A stretch of DNA of 64,000 bases from Physella acuta (Eukaryota; Mollusca; Gastropoda; Physidae), in the NCBI RefSeq assembly GCF_028476545.1, contig NW_026731574.1, positions 62,001-126,000 of the forward strand. Reading direction: 5' to 3'. Every line of letters begins with the position of its first letter. Position 1 is the first letter of the stretch. Shown piece by piece: positions 1 to 12,700 of the stretch. The notes under the pieces were generated by a model. It was not told where the DNA came from, did not search any database, and saw only the letters and a list, made by a program, of their open reading frames with translations. A program made the translations under genes and the position numbers.

Positions 1-292
1 TCAACAGTCAGGTGTGTCCACTCAATAGGTAACTCAACAGTCAGGTGTCGAATCAATAGGTAACTCAACAGTCAGATAATGCGTCCACTCAATAGCAGGT
101 TTCCCTCTTAGCCGCGCAGTAGATTTGAACCGGCCGCACAGTCATTTTGTAAAATACACATATCCTTGTATAAGACTTTTAGAACACCGCGCACACAAAA
201 TACAAGTTGCACACTAGACTTTTCCCCTTAGAGGGAATGTTGCTCAATAGGTAACTCACAGTCAGGTGTCGACTCAATAGGTAACTACAGTG
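1..292. repeat. Short tandem repeats, two blocks
   Basis: Units of roughly 30-40 bp built from CAATAGGTAACTCAACAGTC and CAGGTGTCCACT recur at 1-110 and again, diverged, at about 236-292, separated by about 125 bp of other sequence. The array continues off the left edge. No coding potential is visible. The stretch 293-560 shows nothing I can name. Confidence 0.7.
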
Positions 293-559
293 GGGGTAAA
301 TAAAAAGGCCCAAATCTCTCGCTAAAAGCGCGGCCTCCCCTCATAAATTCTACCAGCAGTGTGACATAAAATTATGCTGCACACAAAGCAATAAATTAAC
401 ATATGGTTTACACAGAGATTATGGTGCTGTTAGATCAAAGGATAGAATGGAAGCTCAGAAAACGTGATCATTTATTTCTAAGCAAGGGATTCTAGCTTAG
501 TACGGTAGTCAACAAAATCAAGTCTATAGGACATAGACTGTAGGACTTATCTGTGGTCC

Positions 560-645
560 TTAGGAGGGTCACCATAAATCACATCACACACAGGGGGAGG
601 GGGGGGGGGGTCGGACATTTGTGATGATGTGTGATGGAGAGAGGG
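560..645. repeat. Partial copy of the GTCGTCCATAAATGACGTCA-type inverted-repeat element
   Basis: GGGTCACCATAAATCACATC, then a G-run, then GTGATGATGTGTGATGGAG, match one half of the inverted-repeat element seen complete at 5106-5643, including the G-run and the GTGTGTGATG block. The other half is not visible, so this is a truncated copy. The neighbouring 646-1010 holds nothing firm except a short SINE-tail-like piece (GAGTCTACCCAGCATGG) near 801. Confidence 0.45.
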
Positions 646-1059
646 TTGAGACAATGTGATTACCCTAATCCTAAACACCAAGTGTCTGCAACATGTTTCA
701 CCCAGCCACCTAAAGAGGTAAATGACAGTAGGGGATATAAACACACACAATCCCTCTATAGACAGAGTGGGTGGGCACATGAATGCTACCAGGAATCCAT
801 GAGTCTACCCAGCATGGAATGAGTACCTGGCATGATTCTTGGGGTGGATGTTAAATTTAAGAACAAAATGTTAATGTTACAATAAACACAAACTAATCTA
901 CATATTAACTAGAAGCAAAATTTTAAAATATATATGACAGCGGGTACTTAAATTGTGATATCAATATTAATCTATAATAAACCTGCACCTCTGATCTTTA
1001 CACATTCCATGCCCAACACAGATGAATCAGAGTTCATCTGTTTTAATTACCTAAGCAAA

Positions 1060-1246
1060 CAAGGGGATAGTGTGGTCTGCACTATGCCCAACCACCTTTA
1101 TTTTGTTTACCTAACCCGAGCCAGGTACTCATAAGAGCTGGGTGGACTCAGGGACATCAGAAATATTCAAACCTTGGATCTAGCTCAGTACTTTTGGGTT
1201 AGAAGTCACATCAGTCATAAGCTCTACCATTTGACCATGTCGTCCT
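1060..1246 (-). mobile_element. tRNA-derived SINE, minus strand
   Basis: Read on the minus strand, a tRNA-like head (GGACGACATGGTCAAATGG as A-box region, GGTTTGAATATT as a decayed B box) is followed by GAGTCCACCCAGCTC, GGGTTAGG and GGTTGGGCATAGTGCAGACC. The same head-plus-tail order appears on the plus strand at 35709-35900 and around 38973-40960, so this is a dispersed Pol III family. The B box is degraded, suggesting an old copy. Confidence 0.7.
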
Positions 1247-1300
1247 GTGTACCTCTGTGAGAGGTGAGTGAAAACTATATAAATCTAGGATCATGACCTT

Positions 1301-2056
1301 GATGTACGTCTTATTTTAATGATGTATGTCTTATTTTAATGATGCATGTCTTATTTTAATGATGCATGTCTTATTTTAATGATGCATGTCTTATTTTAAT
1401 GATGCATGTCTTATTTTAATGATGCATGTCTTATTTTAATGATGCATGTCTTATTTTAATGATGCATGTCTTATTTTAATGATGCATGTCTTATTTTAAT
1501 GATGCATGTCTTATTTTATTGATGCATGTCTTATTTTAATGATGTATGTCTTATTTTAATGATGTATGTCTAATTTTAATGATGTATGTCTTATTTTAAT
1601 GATGTATGTCTTATTTTAATGATGTATGTCTTATTTTAATGATGTATGTCTTATTTTAATGATGTATGTCTTATTTTAATGATGTATGTCTTATTTTAAT
1701 GATGTATGTCTTATTTTAATGATGTATGTCTTATTTTAATGATGTATGTCTTATTTTAATGATGTATGTCTTATTTTAATGATGTATGTCTTATTTTAAT
1801 GATGTCTTATTTTAATGATGTATGTCTTATTTTAATGATGTATGTCTTATTTTAATGATGTATGTCTTATTTTAATGATGTATGTCTTATTTTAATGATG
1901 TATGTCTTATTTTAATGATGTATGTCTTATTTTAATGATGTATGTCTTATTTTAATGATGTATGTCTTATTTTAATGATGTATGTCTTATTTTAATGATG
2001 TATGTCTTATTTTAATGATGTATGTCTTATTTTAATAATGTATATCTTATTTTAAC
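1301..2056. repeat. 20-bp minisatellite, about 37 copies
   Basis: The unit GATGTATGTCTTATTTTAAT repeats head to tail with few changes. Copies in the first third carry GATGCATGTC and later ones GATGTATGTC, so two unit variants lie in separate blocks, as expected when arrays grow by local duplication. One copy is shortened near 1801. No gene is seen around it. Confidence 0.95.
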
Positions 2057-4190
2057 GTTGCATACAACTAGAGCAGATATTAAAACGGATAACCCCCATT
2101 TTTAAATTCAGCTATGATCCCAGCATATTTATAAACAAACTATCAAAATATGTGTATATGTATTGCTTAGCCAAGGATACCAAGATATTTGTGAGAGTGA
2201 CCAATGGAAATGTTGGTGTAACATACTGACCACAAGACAATAGTTTCAGCTGTTCCTTAAAAGTACTAAACTTACAATAGATAAGCACACTTTTTCAAGA
2301 TTAGAAACATGTCTTCTTTTCTTTTTATTTAACCTCTTATTTTACTGTATTACGTTCTAAAATTTCCATTAAAGATGGATAAGATTCATAAAATTACTAT
2401 ATCAACATGATACATATATACAACGTATTATATATATACAAAATTCTGACATAAAATAAAAGTGGAGAATCACAACAAAAGGCAGGGAATGGAAACAGTA
2501 GGTTTTGTAACCCAGGTAGTGTGTTGGTGCCCATATAATCAGGTGGCAACCTTTGTTACATAATTTAGGCCCATAAAAAATGTTAAATTCTATACTTACG
2601 ATGTCATAAATATAATCCTAAAACTCGGGTATGAAACTATCATGTATCTGAAACAGAAGAAATTTTAACCGGTTAGCTTTAGTTTGATAAAATCCTAATG
2701 TGTTGCAAGAATAATGATACTGAAGGACTGGTGTAAAGGAGGTCTTCAAATCCACCCAGGTCAGACATGGTGACTTAAATTCTGTGGACACACCTGAATC
2801 CGCCCTTCTCCAATACATAGCGAACATAGAATTTTTCAGACTTACACAGTAAAATATTTGCTAAATGAAATTTTAATGAGATTTATTGTTTTGAAAAATC
2901 GATTAGTTATGATACTTTTTTTACTGTTGTTAAAAGATGCTGGGCAGTTAGCCAGTCTACTGTTGTAGATTATTTATTTGCCCTATCTGACCAACAGGAG
3001 ATGGCCAACTGTGGTCATCGAACTTAACACATGCGTTTGCCTTGTATATCTAGCATATCTTAAGATCTTTTCTATCTCTAATGGGGAGGGAGTGAGTTGT
3101 TTTCTGTATATCTAAAGCACAACAACCCAGAATGATTATGCACACATTAACTTTACCATCCACCTATCAAATGCTGATGACTCAATTATTGTTTGATTGA
3201 AGATTTTAAATGGCTCTGCTAAAGAAAAAGTTTGCTAACCTCTGGGTTACAATATTATAACTAGCCCAAGATAAGATTGAAGGTAATGAACCAGATGAAA
3301 TGAAAATGTGGCTACTGGCCAATCTCTCCAGTATCAACATGATCACTGTGTTCTGTAACAAGGGTTTCTTTAGGGCCATCTCTCAGGGAGGGACCCTCCC
3401 CCATGAGCATGCCCAACCACCCCATCCCACCCCCAAAAAAATATGTATTTTGAAAATATATTTTGCACCATTGTTTCATCTTCCAAAAAGGTGTGTTAAG
3501 CTGCTAGTAGTTTTAAGTAAAATCTCTTGTTTAATGTTAGGGTATGTGTTATACCAGTGTCCAACAATACTGTGACTGTCTTAAAATAGAGATGTCAATT
3601 AAATACTAATAGGAATTGCTAATGTCAGTGCTAATCTAGAATTTAGATATGCCTAACCTAATTGTAAAATAGTATTTAATGCCTAGTTAAATTAAATAAT
3701 TAACAATATACTGGCAACCACAACATAAACATTAGGCCTAATTATGCATCAGTTTAGTCAGTAGATCGCATTGCTCATCAACTGTCATTTACCATTTAAA
3801 ATTCACATAGAATAAATATCATGTGAAAAAACATGTCCTATTTAATCAGTCATTGTTTACAATTTCCTTCACACTTTTCCGAAGTTTTTTCTCTTAGCAA
3901 AAATCTAAGGGACGGGGGTTTTTTCTGCAAATATGCCAGCAATCACGGCATAAATGAAAAAAAAAATTGACAAAAGTAGGTCCTAACCCTTTCATGAATA
4001 ACGGCAAAAAATAAAATAGGAGTTCTAATAATAAGGGATGTAAGCCTTTGATGGGTTAGAACCTGCACCATCCTACATGACAGCCACCCACCTGACCACT
4101 CAGGTTCATGCTGTGTACCGTTTAACATTAAATCTATCAAAAACAGTCACGACTGTGAATAGCCCTAATTATTAAATTAACGAAGTGACT
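2057..4190. other. AT-rich region without recognisable gene
   Basis: Only short ORFs of random character are present, on both strands. No splice-bounded exon, RNA gene or clear repeat was recognised. A pyrimidine-rich and purine-rich mix around 3400-3440 and poly-A around 3955 are low complexity only. Confidence 0.5.
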
Positions 4191-4425
4191 ACTCGGAAGA
4201 AGATTTTTCTCCCCAACCACTTAGTCGGCAAAAGATAGCTCTGCGCATGCGCAGTAACCTACGGCTAGGGTCAGGGATAGGATTAGGGCTAGGGTTGGTA
4301 CTGTTAGGGTTCTGCGGTTGTAAACACACGCATGCGCAGTACCATCGATAACATCGCCGCGATGACAAGTCGTAGTTTCTCTCCATTGCGCATGCATATC
4401 TTTTTCCGACTAGCATCAGCCTTAA
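4190..4425. promoter_or_regulatory. GC-rich block with NRF-1-like palindromes
   Basis: TGCGCATGCGCA at 4242-4253 is a perfect match to the palindromic consensus known for the factor NRF-1. A second, ACGCATGCGCAG, lies at 4328-4339 and a third, shorter GCGCATGCAT near 4388. Between the first two lies a degenerate run of TAGGG-like words. It could be a promoter of a gene I cannot see, or a small inverted-repeat element, since the GCGCATGC words are arranged on both sides. No start codon with a supporting exon was found nearby. Confidence 0.35.
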
Positions 4426-4672
4426 ATTAAATAATAGGCCTACGGCTATTCCCAGACACTTCGGATTTTTCTATTTAGTAATTCTATTAGCTAACTAGGC
4501 CATTGTAAGAGATTTAGATAATCTATTATCTAGATCTATTCACCTCAGAGCTGAAAAATGACAGATTTGTGAGTTTATTGATCTGAGTTTTAAAAAACAA
4601 AACCTTTCATGATGCTCCCTGTTTCAATTCCATGTCTATTTTAGTATTTTTTAAGTTACATGTTTGTGTTAG

Positions 4673-6088
4673 GGTAAAACTCCATTTCAGCGTATTTTAT
4701 TCTCCGTTGCTTGTTTACCTCCAGTTGAGCGTATTTTATTATAACAACCGAAACACACCAAAACATTAGGAAAACACGATTTATTTTTTGTATTGTATTT
4801 TTGTTTTAGCAAATGAATAAAAATGAATATTTAAAAAAACACGACTTGTTTAGTTGTATTGTATTTTTTTTTAAAAAAAGGCATTTGTCTCATGGTGAAA
4901 CTGATACGCTGTTAATCATTCTGTTTTGTATTTATTATTTATGCAATAAATGTACAAACTCTGTGTTTTTTAATTTGACAGTTTTGCTAAAACTGAAAAA
5001 ATTATTTCACTATAGAGTTGTATGTTATTTAAATTCATAGTAAATCTACCATCCTTCCCTTTTTTGTATGAGTAAATTTCTGACTTTCAAAAAAAATTGA
5101 TGTGGGGTCGTCCATAAATGACGTCACACTCGTAAGGGAGAGGGGGGTCAGCAATTTTATGACGGTGTGTGATGAGGGGGAGGGGGGTGGGGTTTCAGAT
5201 GGTGTGACGTCCCTTTTTTGCATTATAAAAAAGCAATGTTAGAAAAACAAGTTTTAGCCGTTATTTCACGTTTTAGAAAACGGTTTTAATAAATTGTAAT
5301 ATGAATTGATCAAAATACTCTATGTTGACAGAGTTCTGACAAGATTTTGGAAAAATTATCGATGTTTTAAGAAAAATTCAACAGAAATTTTGAGGGGGGG
5401 GGGGGGGGGGTTGTAGGCTGAAGTGTGACGTCATTTTAGGGGGGGGGGGGTCTGACTTTTTGTGACGACGTGTAACGGAGGGGAGGCGGGAGGTAAAAAT
5501 CGTAAAAAAAAGCGTGTCATCACAAAAAGCAAGACCCCCCCCCAAAATGACGTAGCACCATCTGAACCCCCCCCCCCTCATCACACACCGTCACAAAATC
5601 ACCCCCCCTCCCCCTACGAGTGTGACGTCATTTATGGACGACCTCTAACATTTTTTTTTAAAATGACAACGTGAGTTGTCACACTTTCTCTAACACTCCA
5701 AGCCATCCCTCACCAAATTCCACCCCCCCCCCCCCCTCGGCCAACTTTCGGCAGCATCATTGTGCCTTTTAATACTTTTATTCAGTTTAGTTGAAATTGG
5801 AACACTTAATTGTACAAAGTGTGCATCTCTATTTTTGTAACCAACAAAGCACTTCAGTCAGTCTCTTTGTTGTTTTTTATTCATTTGTTAAAACAAAAAT
5901 ACAATACAAATAAATAAGTCGTGTTTTTTAAACATTCATTTTATTCATTTGTGAAAACAGAAATACAATACAAAAAATAAATCGTGTTTTTCTAATGTTT
6001 TGGTGTGTTTCGGTTATTATAATAAAATACGCTCAACTGGAGGTAAACAAGCAACGGAGAATAAATTACGCTAAAATGGAGGTTTACC
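4673..6088. mobile_element. Non-autonomous long-TIR DNA transposon, Mutator-like (MULE) by its ends
   Basis: The left end (GGTAAAACTCCATTTCAGCG) and the reverse complement of the right end (GGTAAACCTCCATTTTAGCG) begin inverted repeats that stay alignable for about 180-200 bp. The element is flanked by a perfect 9-bp duplication TTGTGTTAG at 4664-4672 and 6089-6097. Long TIRs plus a 9-bp target duplication are typical of Mutator-like elements; that family assignment is inference. No transposase is encoded. The interior is taken up by a second inverted-repeat element at 5106-5643. Confidence 0.8.
5106..5643. mobile_element. Inverted-repeat MITE nested in the MULE-like element
   Basis: GGTCGTCCATAAATGACGTC at 5106 is mirrored by its reverse complement ending at 5643. 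The arms continue into G-rich and C-rich tracts with GACGGTGTGTGATGAGGGGG on the left and the complement on the right, and further internal GTGTGACGTC words. There is no ORF of note. A partial copy lies at 560-645. I could not define a target duplication, so the superfamily stays open. Confidence 0.65.
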
Positions 6089-6097
6089 TTGTGTTAG

Positions 6098-7249
6098 AGT
6101 GTTAGTCTGGATTAACTAGATTCTAGATTCCAAAGAATGTCTAGAATCTAGTTCTTATAATTAAGAGTATGAACCTCAATAAATAGATCTAGATCTAGTC
6201 TAGATCTAGATTCTAGTAAAAAAAAATGGCTTGCCTAATAATTTTCAAAATATTCTTTTTTTTTTTTTTTGTTTTTGTAATGTTAAGCCGTAAGAAATGA
6301 AAGCCTGACTGTCAGTGTCACTGTCGATGAAAATTTATTATTTTGAGGACGCCGCATATTTGAAAGATATTAAATGCTTCATTAATCTTATGCGTAACTG
6401 ATAATTATTATTAGATCAAGGAAGGTTGTGAGGATTTTAAAAAGCAATCTCACGAGAAACTATAGTCTAGTTTACCTCAACAATGGCTCGATTCCTCTCA
6501 CGGTATCCGTCCCTTCTCGTACACACAGTCAGCCATGTTTTGGACTCCCGAGCTGGTAGTAAAACCTCCCACCAAAGTTTACAATAAATCTTCTGTAACT
6601 TAAAAATGTTAATTTTTTATCAAACCAAACTAAATCAACGATAATTTATTTTAATTTAGGCAATGAGCAATTCTTTCTATGATACCTATTTTTCTAAGCG
6701 TTATGTATAAATCGATTTAAATGCAGTGGGAGTAAAAAGAAAGAGCCAGGTAATTACTTTTGGCCTACACTGCTGAGAACCAAGCAAAACCTGGCGGCGA
6801 AGTGTATCGAAATCTTGCCTTGACTATCGGAACGCGTCTCACAAAGAAGCGTCTTTTAGTCATTTGTTTCATTCTGTGTTGGTGAGAGGGAGGGGGGGGG
6901 GGGGTGGAGATAATGGGGAGAGAAGTGGCTTGGCGTAAATTATTGAATGTGTATTTTATGTGTCGTTTTCAAGCTGTGATACATTAATATTTTATTTTCT
7001 ACAAATGACTTCTCATTAAAAAAAAACAAGGTCGTCTCTAGCCATGCACATCGGATACATGTTTCTGTTATAAGGTGTGTGTGCAGGGGAAGGGGGGGGG
7101 GGCGTACATATTTGCAGGTCTACTTGTTGAATAAATATGACATTTTTGCGCGCAGATAATGATGATATTACAAACAATAACAATATATCCGAGCCCAAAT
7201 AAACCTGACCCAAATCCTGAGCATAATTTAAACTGGCTTTAGACTAATC
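6098..7249. other. No gene recognised; TCTAGATC-rich
   Basis: Dense runs of TCTAGATCTAGA-type words lie at 6110-6220. The rest is AT-rich with a G-run at about 6890-6903 and another at about 7090-7102. No exon or RNA gene was supported. Confidence 0.45.
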
Positions 7250-7537
7250 CAGGGGCGTAGCGAGGGGGAGCGAGGGTGCGGACCGCAACGGGTGACACCA
7301 TTTAGGGGGGTGACACCAAGGCAAAAAAATAGCAAAATATATAGAGAAAACTTAAGGGGGGTGCAAATGTGCAAATCAAAAGTTTGAGGGGGGGGGGGGT
7401 GCAAATCGAAAGTTTGAGGGGGGGGGGGGAGCAAATCAAAAACTTGAAAGTTTGTCCCCGGGAAGGGTTGCTACGCCTCTGGGGGGTGACACCAATAAGT
7501 GCCGCACCGGGTGACACCCGACCTCGCTACGCCACTG
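7250..7537. mobile_element. hAT-type MITE with 8-bp target duplication
   Basis: The element starts CAGGGGCGTAGCGAGG and ends CCTCGCTACGCCACTG, giving imperfect TIRs of about 16 bp. It is flanked by the perfect 8-bp duplication GACTAATC at 7242-7249 and 7538-7545. TIRs starting CAG with an 8-bp duplication fit the hAT superfamily. The interior has short direct repeats of GCAAATCAAAAGTTTGAGG. It has no coding capacity. A fragment with the same end lies near 9025-9045. Confidence 0.75.
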
Positions 7538-7586
7538 GACTAATCTACATGACTCTTGATGTGGCTAATCATAAACCAACAAACAA

Positions 7587-7865
<279 letters not shown>

Positions 7866-9544
7866 AGATATCGGATTATGTCATTGTATATGACCAAGTT
7901 GAGCTCATTAACCAATGTTTAGATTTTATACATTTTTATAACAATACGCCTAGCAGTTTTTTGTGTGTGTTTTTTAAATTATTTTCTTAGTTCGAGTCGA
8001 CTAGACATACTACCTTAATTGTACAGTCCAGCGGCTGGAAATAAAGTAAGTAAAAGTTGGTATTAAGAAAAGCAAAACAAAATATGATTCAGTTAAAATG
8101 GGTTAAAACCGAAACAGAAAAGATTGAAGATAGTCAGAAAAGGATACGTGAAATAAGTAGATAAAGAAACGTTGAGCAGGGGAAAGGCTCCATCAATAGC
8201 TCTAATAAAAAAATAAAGTGGGCAAAATAACTTCCTACTGAACTGTGTACTTTGAAGAAAGTAAGTAGACTACATCACAAAATAGAATGCAACATTATAA
8301 TTAAAAAAAAGTAATTATCATTTATTGGAGAAGGCTGGAAATAGCCAGTTAATTCCCTTTGCGGTAGTCAGTTTACTCCCTTGGCAATCACTAACTTCAA
8401 AGCGGACTATATCAAGTTAGTAAACATCGCTAGTCACCCTGGGGCGCCGGCAGACGTACGACCCTCTCATCCCGACACAGCATCCCATCTCCTGCGTTTA
8501 TCACCGGTAAACTTCAGCAGCACCGCGACCGTTAAGTTCCGCGTTGGTTGGTTAGGTTTTTTTGGGTCCTACTAAGTTAACTATGTAACAAAACCGAGTT
8601 AGGTTTTTTAAAAAATGTACGTTCGTGAGGATAGTTTTAACCTCAAGCTTTTAGTTAAGGATCAAGCTATCGCAAAATATTATTTTAAAATTAAATTGAG
8701 ATCTGCAATATAAAAGTAAATATTTCTTTTATCAATAGAAGTCAGCAGCGTACATTTTAAGACAGCTGATTGAAAATGTAATCAATAACAATAGTTCAAC
8801 CTCAGGTCTATAATCAACCTTAGCCCTGAACTTTAGGTTGAAAATATGGTCAACTGACTCACACACTGTACAGCTTTGTGGTTATAACTAGTCATTTTTA
8901 AAAAGTCACTCTACGTATCAATGAAGACACGCTTGGTAGGTAGGGACAGGGGGGGGGGGGGGGGACGGACATATGATGAAGATAGAGGAGGGGTGGTGTC
9001 TGCTTATTTTTTAGTGAAAGCAGAGGCGTAGCGAGGGGGTGGGGGGGGGGAACATGAGTCATCCACTAGGATTGTGAGATTATCTACTAGAATTGTACTG
9101 AGATTATCCACTAGGATTGTTAAATTATCCATTATGATTGTGAAACCAGACTTCACAAAAAACTCATTTCCTGGAGTAGCCTATTTATGAACATGCGTTC
9201 TATTCCTATTGAGTGTTTCTTTCAGAACTTTTTTCTTCACTTGAAACTTTTAGGGGAGGGAGGGGGTGCGCACTGGTTAAAGTAGGTGTATATATTTTGT
9301 ATATAAATGTAATATTTCAGGGGAGGAGGCGAGAGGTGTCTGAAAGAAACTCCCCACATTTGACCAGAACGAATATACCCCACCCCCGTTCACGGATTAC
9401 TTATTAGGATCCGGGATACAATTAAGAGCAACCCAAAACATGAAACTGGAATTAACCGGTTTGCGCGCCTAGCACATTGATTAGATCTATCAATAAGCAG
9501 AGATTGATTTTTATTCTTTTAACAGCGCGTCTTGGGGAGGAAAT
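7866..9544. other. No gene recognised; MITE fragment and G-run
   Basis: A GC-richer patch at about 8430-8550 has an open frame of 64 codons from 8381, but no splice-bounded exon and no recognisable motif. A long G-run lies at about 8949-8964. GCAGAGGCGTAGCGAGG at about 9023 is one end of the hAT MITE family seen at 7250. The words CACTAGGATTGT repeat a few times near 9065-9150. Confidence 0.4.
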
Positions 9545-9736
9545 TGTAATAGATTGAAATAATTGTGAGGTCAAGGGAACTCACTCTTCTGTATTAGTTA
9601 TATTTATAATATTGTTATCTTGAGTGATGTCCCTTGGGTACTTCCTTCCGTCCTCTCTGGTGTTACCATCATGAAGTAGTTAGACCCAATAAACGTGTTA
9701 TATACAACCACAGGCTTCTGTCGTCAATCTATTATA
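9545..9736 (+). repeat. 5' LTR
   Basis: 192 bp, starting TGTAATAGATTG and ending CAATCTATTATA, so its ends are near-perfect inverted repeats. It contains a polyadenylation-like AATAAA (in CCCAATAAACGTG). It matches the 3' copy along its full length as far as I can see by eye. Confidence 0.93.
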
Positions 9737-12700
9737 ACTGGCGACGAAGGATAAACATCTACTAGAAAGAGCACCTACTTACGCAAAAAAGAGGTTTGCT
9801 AGAGCTTATTAGCTAATTATTTCTAGAATTATGGCGCTGTATGGCCAAATAAAAGAATTTGATGCGAATGATGAAATCATTCAAGATTACCTAGAGAGGT
9901 TAAGCTTTTACCTAGAAGCTAACGACGTGACGATAGAAGCCAAAAAGAGAGCTGTTTTGTTAACAGTCATAGGGCCTCAACAATTCAGGCTACTAAAGGA
10001 CTTATGCGCACCAGCTAGTCCAGATACCAAGAGCTTTAACGAGCTGAGCAAATTGCTAACAGACCACCATGCGCCTACCCCATCAAAGTTTCTATGTCGA
10101 GCTAGATTTGACAGTAGGACTCGTCAACCAAACGAGTCAATATCAGAATATGTTGCTGCTTTACGTCATTTAAGTGAATTTTGTGAATTCGGCGACACGC
10201 TGTCTGACAGACTATGTGAAAAGTTTGTGACAGGTGTAAACAGCCCTGATATTCAAAGAAAGTTGCTGCTCGAGTCAGATCTAACTTTGGAAAAAGCAAT
10301 ACAACTTGCAATGTCATTCCAGCAGTCATCAGATGCGGCGAAATCTCTTACGCCTTCAGGGATCCATGCAGTAAACAGCAGGTTAGTCAATAAACATCAA
10401 CCCCATCAGAGCATTCCAACTTATGCTAAACAGCCTGCTCGTTCAAATCCTAGATCTAAATCTAGTAATAATTATCAAAAATGTCATCGATGCAAAGGTC
10501 CCCATGCATCTCATCAGTGCAAGTTCAAGTCTGCAACTTGTTATAAGTGCAGTGAGCAAGGTCACATTGCCAAGGCCTGCTTTGCAAAGTCTTCGTCTGT
10601 TGCTAAATCTAGCCAGTCAAGACAGTACCGCAACCAAAGGCAGCACTATGTTAACTCTCACCAAGACTACCTACTCCAACCAATGAACCACTCTACCTGT
10701 GAAAATGCTCAAACTGATTCGCAGCCGGATTTCAACCTGTTCTCTGTTAAATCAATAAGTCATGCTCCCATCAATGTACAAGTTAATATCAACGGTAAGA
10801 GCATAAGCTTCCAACTTGACACTGGAGCATCTCTAACAGTCATAACAAAGAAAGATTTTGACGCTGTCACAGGAGGATCAGTGCCTCTACAGCCATGTCA
10901 CAAGTGTCTAACAACATACACTGGTGACAATGTTCCGGTAATAGGAGAGTGTATGGTTCATGTAAATTATAATGGTCAAAGTGTTAAACTTCCTCTTCTT
11001 GTGGTTGAAGGAAATGGACCGCCATTACTAGGTAGGAACTGGTTAAGTGATCTTAAGTTAAATTGGGAGAGTATTTGTTCATTGAAGAATGTAAAAGAAT
11101 CTAGTCTTACTTCACTAGATAAAGTTATATCTGAAAATAAATGTGTTTTTGGTAATTCAGGTTTACTAAATGATAGAACAGTGAAGTTAAGCATTAAAGA
11201 TACAAATCCAAGATACTGCAAAGCTAGAGTTCCACCTTATGCAATGAGGAATAAAATTGAAAATGAGCTAAGTAGATTGGAATCTAATGGCATTATAAAG
11301 AAGGTAGACTATTCCGATTGGGCGACACCCATTGTGCCAGTGTTAAAGAAGGATGGTTCTATAAGAATTTGTGGAGATTATAAAACTACACTGAATAAGC
11401 AAATAGAGCTAAATAGGTACCCTATACCTAACATTGAGGAAATTTCTTTGAATTTGGCAGGAGGAGACAAATTCACTGAATTAGACTTTAGTCATGCTTA
11501 CACTCAACTAGAACTGCATCCAGATTCAAAAGTCTATACGACAATAAACACACATAAAGGACTCTACCAATATGAAAGACTATGTTTTGGCATATCATCT
11601 AGCCCTGGAATTTTCCAAGCTGTCATGGACAGTATTTTTAAGGACATTCCAAATGTTTGTGTGTACTTTGACAATGTGTACATAACTGGTAAGAATGACA
11701 CTGAACATCTTAAAACACTTGATAAAGTATTAAAAATTGTTGGTGAAAAAGGTTTAAAGATAAACAAAGATAAATGTCAATTCATGTTGACAGAAATTAG
11801 TTTTCTTGGTTATATATTGAGCAAACAAGGTATCAGACCTCAACCTGAGAAAACAAAAGCCATTAAAGAAGCACCCAAACCTGAAAATACCCAACAACTA
11901 AGAGCTTTTTTGGGCTTGATAAATTACTATGCAAAGTTCATAGGAAATCTGTCTGGTAAACTATCACCACTGTACAAGCTGCTACAGAAAAATGCAACTT
12001 GGCACTGGGGTAAACAACAAGAAGCTGCTTTTAATACAGCAAAAGAGGCTTTGTCTGCTGACACCTTACTAACTCACTATGACCCAGGGAAAAGACTTAT
12101 ATTAACATGTGATGCTTCACCAGATGGTGTAGGAGCAGTCTTGTCCCACATGGATGAGAAGGGTGACAGACCCATTGCTTTTGCCAGTAGATCTTTGAAC
12201 CAGGCTGAGAAAAATTATTCTCAGTTAGATAGGCAAGGCTTAGGCATCATTTTTGGTGTTAAGAAATTTCATAAGTTTCTGTTTGGTAGGAAGTTCACCA
12301 TCTTTACAAATCATAAACCATTGCTAGGTTTATTTGGAGAAAACAAAACCCTACCTGAGCATGCCTCACCAAGAATTCAAAGATGGGCTATCACACTAAC
12401 TGCATACAATTATGAATTGAAATACAAACCTGGATCTGAGAATAGTGCAGATAGTCTTAGCAGATTACCTTTAAAAAACCAAAGCCTGAGCTATGTACCA
12501 GAAGATGTATTTGTTCTCTTCACTATCATGGATAACTCCAATATAAATGTGAATGATATTAAAAGAGAAACACAAAAAGATGAGTGCTTAATAAAAGTAT
12601 ATGAGCACTGTATGAATGGTTGGCCTGAAGAGTCTGTGAATGATGACTTAAGGCCATATAAAATAAGAAATTAAAACTCTTTGTGAAGATAATATAAAAG

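Noticed and set aside
4262-4312. Interstitial telomere (TTAGGG)n
   Set aside because: The words are degenerate (TAGGGT, CAGGGA, TAGGAT) and few; no true array.
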